From the NCBI RefSeq assembly GCF_003026495.1, contig NZ_PYMA01000008.1:62001-126000 (forward strand): 64,000 nt of DNA. Reading direction: 5' to 3'. Source of the DNA: Photobacterium sanctipauli (GTDB taxonomy: Bacteria > Pseudomonadota > Gammaproteobacteria > Enterobacterales > Vibrionaceae). The position numbers and the translations under genes are program-made. Shown piece after piece: positions 60,388 through 64,000 of the stretch (its first letter is position 1; every line of letters starts with the position of its first letter). A model generated the notes under the pieces. The model was given only the letters and a program-made list of their open reading frames with translations, ran no database searches and was not told the origin of the DNA.

Positions 60388-61725
60388 CTAGCTCTGGCGG
60401 AAATGGCGGGGTGGCGGCACCAAATCATGCTTGTTCAGTAAGCGGTACATGGTGGCACGCGAGACGCCTAGCTCCCTAGCTGCCGCCGAAATCTGCCCTT
60501 TGTTATTTTCCAACACGGTCAATAAAGCGCACCGTTCAGAGTCTTCCCTGATCTTCTTGAGGCTCTGCTTGTCATCAGACTGGCGCGGTAAATCGAAGTG
60601 ATCAACAAGCAACTCCCTCCCCTCAGCCAACAAAATTGCCCGCTTTATTTGGCTGATCAACTCCCTTACATTGCCCGGCCATGAATAGCCCGCTAGCAAT
60701 TGCTTGGTTTCACCGCTTAATTGCTTTACTTGGCTATTGTACTGGCGAGAGAACTTGAGCAACAGGTACTCCGCCAACAGCAACAGATCCTCACCGCGCT
60801 CGCGCAAGGAGGGAACACTTAAGCTGAGGACATTGAGGCGGTAATAAAGGTCTTCTCTTAAAGCGCCTTCTTCAAGCAACTCCTCAAGCGAATAGCGCGT
60901 CGAGGCTATCAGCCGCACGTCCGATTCCACTTGGCGCCCATCAAAGGTGGTGAAATGACCGTCTTGCAAAAAGCACAGTAGCTCTTGCTGGCGATCATCA
61001 TCGAGTGCTGAAATCTCATCGAGAAATAACACTCCCTTATCCGCCGCGCTAAAACAACAATCGCCACCTAATAAATGGCTTTCATCTACCAGCCAATCGG
61101 ATCCCAGGGTTTCGCAATTTATGCCCACGAATGCCGCTTTGGCCCGTGTTGAACCTTGATGTATCGCTTGTGCAACCAGCTCTTTACCGGTACCAATCTC
61201 GCCCAGCACAAAAACCGGCATATCGGCCAGTGCCATGCGCTTCACTTGGTGGCGCAACTTTTTCATTGCCGCTTGCTCACCTTGCAAGCCATGCTGGCCA
61301 AACTGGCCAAGCTCAGGCCACACCCGGCGCTCAAGTTGCAACATCCCCAACTGGTGGCCAATGGTTTTCAGTAACTGGGACTCAGGGACAGGGGCGGTAA
61401 AATAGTCGATGCAGAAACTCACAACAAACTGGCATATTGCATCATTGTCCAATTGATCCTCACGGGCAACCGCCAACCAGCGTGCCTGCTTGTTGCGGTT
61501 AACCACCCCGGCAATGCCCGACAGGCTAAAATCATCGCGGGTAAGATCAACAACGCCGATACAAGGACCGACCTCCAATAATAAAGCTTCGGCTGCACGC
61601 AAGTCATAGCAGCGATGGCATAGCCAACCAGCTTTTTCCAAGGCCGCCACCCAAGGAACCTCGGCCCCTCCCAGCACAACCAACGTACCTAACACCGAAC
61701 GATGATGATTCGATCCGACTTTCAT
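60388..61725 (-). CDS. vpsR: VpsR-like c-di-GMP-responsive transcription regulator
   Basis: VpsR is the master activator of Vibrio polysaccharide/biofilm genes and is related to NtrC-type enhancer-binding proteins. It is 445 aa from ATG at 61725 (AAGG 8-10 nt upstream). A divergent receiver domain (about 12-125, Asp at D60 in CIGVVD) is followed by an AAA domain with Walker A GEIGTGKE (175-182), Walker B VLFLDEIS (232-239) and REDLYYRLNV, and a Fis-type HTH (ISAAARELGVSRATMYRLLNK). The GAFTGA sigma54 loop is missing: ESHLLG is followed directly by GDCCFSAADKG. Synteny (vpsR near tas and mutH) matches V. cholerae. Confidence 0.88.
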   Translation of the reverse strand: MKVGSNHHRSVLGTLVVLGGAEVPWVAALEKAGWLCHRCYDLRAAEALLLEVGPCIGVVDLTRDDFSLSGIAGVVNRNKQARWLAVAREDQLDNDAICQFVVSFCIDYFTAPVPESQLLKTIGHQLGMLQLERRVWPELGQFGQHGLQGEQAAMKKLRHQVKRMALADMPVFVLGEIGTGKELVAQAIHQGSTRAKAAFVGINCETLGSDWLVDESHLLGGDCCFSAADKGVLFLDEISALDDDRQQELLCFLQDGHFTTFDGRQVESDVRLIASTRYSLEELLEEGALREDLYYRLNVLSLSVPSLRERGEDLLLLAEYLLLKFSRQYNSQVKQLSGETKQLLAGYSWPGNVRELISQIKRAILLAEGRELLVDHFDLPRQSDDKQSLKKIREDSERCALLTVLENNKGQISAAARELGVSRATMYRLLNKHDLVPPPRHFRQS

Positions 61726-61895
61726 TAACAACACCTTCCTTTGCAAGCGCCAAGGACAACACCTTTTGCCAACGTCTATACCTGAGTAGCCATAATCTGT
61801 AGCGAATGATAAGTTGTCTCGCCAATTAAGTGCAACAGGTTTACTATGCTAAGTATAGCCTGCTATCAAGTTTCAGATAAATTGTGGCTCCAAAA

Positions 61896-61920
61896 CGCAA
61901 AAAGCGCCCGCAGGCGCTTT
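61896..61920 (-). terminator. Terminator after the DAACS symporter
   Basis: AAAGCGCC / GGCGCTTT with a CGCA loop (61901-61920) is followed by UUUUUGCG on the minus strand. Confidence 0.82.
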
Positions 61921-61942
61921 ATGACTATCATGATGTTGGGAC

Positions 61943-63217
61943 TTAGCTCACTGTCACCACTTCTGGTTGCTCTTGCTGTGATTCAACACCAATTTCATTC
62001 TCGCTCTTGGCTACGATGGTATTCACCGCCGTATCACCGACTACATTCGAGCTCGTACAGAACATATCATTGATACGGTCTACAGCAGCGATGATAGCCA
62101 AACCTTCTGGCGGCAAGCCTAGTTGGTGAAGCAGTACACCTACCATCACAACACCACCGCCTGGAACACCACCCGCACCGATTGATAACAGCAGAATGGT
62201 CAGTCCTAGGGTAAAGATATCAGCACTGTTGATTGGCTGGCCGAAGGCATTGGCAACAAACAGAGTTGCCAGCGCGATATAAATCGACACACCTGACATG
62301 TTCATTGTTGCGCCCAGTGGTACACCAAAGCCTGCCACTGATTTAGATACACCAATCTTGTCAGTCAGGGTGCGCATGGTTACCGGAATCGTGGCGTTCG
62401 AGCTCGCAGTCGATAGCGAGAACAAGATTTGCTCGCGAGTATGGCGTAGGAACTCAGTCGGTTTGATGCCCGTTGTCAGGCCAACCATCATTGGGTAGAA
62501 GAAGAAAATCCAGAACACCAACATTGCCACAACAAGGGCAACATAGCCAGCGACCGACATCAGGGTATTGGCATCTAGGGTGGCACCTAGCTGGATCATC
62601 AGGGCGAATACACCAAATGGTGCCAAGCTCATTACTAGGCCAACTAGCTTCATCATGAGTTCGTTGGCCATTTTGAATGTTTTGATCGCAGGGCCACCAC
62701 GGGTATCTAGCGCCTGAATCGCAAGACCTGTCAAAATCGCCATGAAGATGATTTGTAGCATATCACCATTGGCAAAAGCTTGGACTGGGTTGCTCGGAAC
62801 AATGTTAACAATCAACGAGAAGATATCTGGCGTTTCTGTTGTCGTCAGCTCAACCGTTTCCGACACGGTACCTGCCAAGTTGGCATCTGCTCCAGGCTGG
62901 AAGATCATCCCAACGGTCAGTGCTGCCGTGATCGCAATGATGGTATTAATAATGTATAGAGCAAAGGTTTTACCACCTAGGCGACCAAATGCAGTGATAT
63001 CTTTCAACTCGACAATACCGCAAACAATAGAAACGTAAACTAAAGGAACAACCAATAGCTTGATTAATGAAACAAACATCCCACCAGCGCCCTCGGCCAA
63101 GCCAAGTACATAGGTGTCCATCAATGTCACGCCGTTAAACAAGTACTGAATTGCCGTACCAATAACCAGGCCGGCAAACAGCCCTGCAAATATCTTTCCT
63201 GATAGCGATTTCTTCAT
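61943..63217 (-). CDS. DAACS-family sodium:dicarboxylate/amino acid symporter
   Basis: This is an inner-membrane secondary transporter of the glutamate/C4-dicarboxylate fold. It is 424 aa with eight helices and two re-entrant loops; the first carries STASSNATIPV (the Ser-rich hairpin) and the second GAGGVPGGGVVM. The usual NMDGT motif is NMSGVS here, and the substrate-binding DRxxD...N region reads DRINDMFCTSSNVVGD. These changes leave the substrate uncertain (glutamate, aspartate, serine/threonine or dicarboxylate). It lies upstream of vpsR on the same strand, but a terminator separates them. Confidence 0.9.
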   Translation of the reverse strand: MKKSLSGKIFAGLFAGLVIGTAIQYLFNGVTLMDTYVLGLAEGAGGMFVSLIKLLVVPLVYVSIVCGIVELKDITAFGRLGGKTFALYIINTIIAITAALTVGMIFQPGADANLAGTVSETVELTTTETPDIFSLIVNIVPSNPVQAFANGDMLQIIFMAILTGLAIQALDTRGGPAIKTFKMANELMMKLVGLVMSLAPFGVFALMIQLGATLDANTLMSVAGYVALVVAMLVFWIFFFYPMMVGLTTGIKPTEFLRHTREQILFSLSTASSNATIPVTMRTLTDKIGVSKSVAGFGVPLGATMNMSGVSIYIALATLFVANAFGQPINSADIFTLGLTILLLSIGAGGVPGGGVVMVGVLLHQLGLPPEGLAIIAAVDRINDMFCTSSNVVGDTAVNTIVAKSENEIGVESQQEQPEVVTVS

Positions 63218-63651
63218 CGTCCATCTCCAGTTGGTTGTGCTTGTAAATGTTTTGTTTACTTCCCATTCCCACTGTATTCGTGAGATTGAGCGCCATTTTA
63301 CACAGCACCTAAAAAGATAAAAGATGATTTTTTACACTTTTTATACAAATGAAACACAAAGACAACCACTGGCTTAGGCAACAAGAATCAAAATAAAACA
63401 CTAAAGCCTATACAAAACCGTAACTTATTCATCACGTGAATAGCACAAAATACCAAGGTATGGCATTCTGTATCCGAGGTGAGAAATTAATGAAACTGTG
63501 CCTACGATCACAGTCAGAAGTTTACCGATAGAACAAAAAGTGAACGGATTCCACTATAGGAAACTAGCGAATAGCTCTTCTGATACTAATCAAAAGAGCT
63601 GGCTATATGAATAAGCAAATAAACTACTCGATATTATTAGAATGGCGTTTT
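63218..63651. other. Gene-free gap upstream of the symporter
   Basis: This 434-bp AT-rich stretch holds the symporter promoter region and, at 63573-63600, a hairpin AGCTCTT-C-TGAT / ATCA-A-AAGAGCT that lies after the stop of the last gene but lacks a U tract. A 13-codon ORF near 63490 has a GGTGAG site but is too short to support. I see nothing else. Confidence 0.5.
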
Positions 63652-64000
63652 TCAGGAAGAAAGTGAACGACAAATATCATCTGTTAGTACATCTGTAACG
63701 AAGCCCCCTCCACCAGCAAACCAGTAGCGTACTCCTAAGCCATTCTTAATCTCATAGCCAAGTTTCTGACAAGCCTCAGGAAACATACTTTGCTCCACTT
63801 CATATTGACCAATATCCCATGACCACCTCGGATTGGGCAAACGAAAGATAACAGTAAGCAACGATGCATCCGGATCAAAATCATAGGTTTGCACTCCCCC
63901 ACGAAAAGGCGTGGATGGCTGCTCATTAAACGCAAGTAGTTTCTGTTTAAAATCCTCCGGCAGAGCTCCTTGGTAGTTACTCAAAGGAGGTTCTAACTCC
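63652..64000 (-). CDS. Unknown protein, C-terminal part (cut by window edge)
   Basis: The frame is open to the right edge (ELEPPLSNYQGALPEDF before residue 15 of the visible part), so the real start probably lies outside. A TTG at 63984 is possible but has no good ribosome binding site. About 116 residues are visible, with aromatic-rich beta-like segments (TPFRGGVQTYDFDPDASLLTVIFRLPNPRWSWDIG), a YEV/EQSMF helix and GVRYWFAGGGGFVTDV near the end. I do not recognise the family. Confidence 0.6.
   Translation of the reverse strand, partial: ELEPPLSNYQGALPEDFKQKLLAFNEQPSTPFRGGVQTYDFDPDASLLTVIFRLPNPRWSWDIGQYEVEQSMFPEACQKLGYEIKNGLGVRYWFAGGGGFVTDVLTDDICRSLSS

Overview
The window is conserved, housekeeping-rich chromosome from a gamma-proteobacterium of the family Vibrionaceae. 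The gene orders secG-tRNA-rimP-nusA-infB-rbfA-truB-rpsO-pnp-nlpI, rlmE-ftsH-folP-glmM, murJ/rpsT, ribF-ileS-lspA-fkpB-ispH, ptsP-TSUP-lgt-thyA and mutH-tas are gamma-proteobacterial. HlyU, VpsR and two OmpU/OmpL-type porins side by side point to Vibrionaceae. A Photobacterium-like genome is my best guess, from the tandem porins and the short MgtE, but the genus is not proven. I see no insertion sequence, phage, integron or CRISPR array, and no frameshifted gene. Two genes are cut by the window edges.

Layout. 1-791: start of a glycogen-debranching/isoamylase gene. 978-4731 (minus): prfC, holD-rimI, ubiT-yhbS. 4931-9030 (plus): a PAS-GGDEF-EAL c-di-GMP protein, then ubiU-ubiV for oxygen-independent ubiquinone synthesis. 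9149-19671 (minus): the translation/RNA operon nlpI, pnp, rpsO, truB, rbfA, infB, nusA, rimP plus tRNA-fMet and tRNA-Leu. 19683-26343: secG, glmM, folP, ftsH, rlmE, divergent yhbY, greA. 26808-30873 (plus): two porins and dacB. 30977-36755 (minus): a CBS-less mgtE with a long structured leader, then carB-carA. 37322-45766 (minus): dapB, ispH, fkpB, lspA, ileS, ribF, murJ. 45974-50836: rpsT, hlyU, nhaR, a small exported protein, nhaA and a Na/Pi cotransporter. 50989-56519 (minus): thyA, lgt, a TSUP permease, ptsP, rppH. 57270-64000: mutH, a small unknown, tas, a DUF1127 protein with an upstream 22-codon ORF, vpsR, a DAACS symporter and an unknown gene cut by the edge.

The proteins are mostly familiar, so the novelty lies in regulatory DNA and RNA. 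The best candidate for an undescribed system is the mgtE leader: a 17-codon proline-containing ORF (32163-32110) with a good ribosome binding site. A helix could mask that site, and a strong hairpin follows. It sits 278 nt before an MgtE that lacks the Mg-sensing CBS domain, which suggests that Mg2+ sensing has moved from the protein to the mRNA leader. Other signals are a 15-bp-arm palindrome before hlyU, an FNR-like box before ubiUV, an intrinsic terminator in the greA leader, a pnp leader hairpin, a ToxR-like box before the second porin, and a cluster of DnaA-box-like and GATC sites between rppH and mutH.

Many starts are non-ATG and were chosen by Shine-Dalgarno spacing and family alignment: pnp and murJ GTG; carA, rpsT, rimP and nlpI TTG; rppH GTG; TSUP TTG. 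All family calls are from memory of sequence motifs, without database searches.
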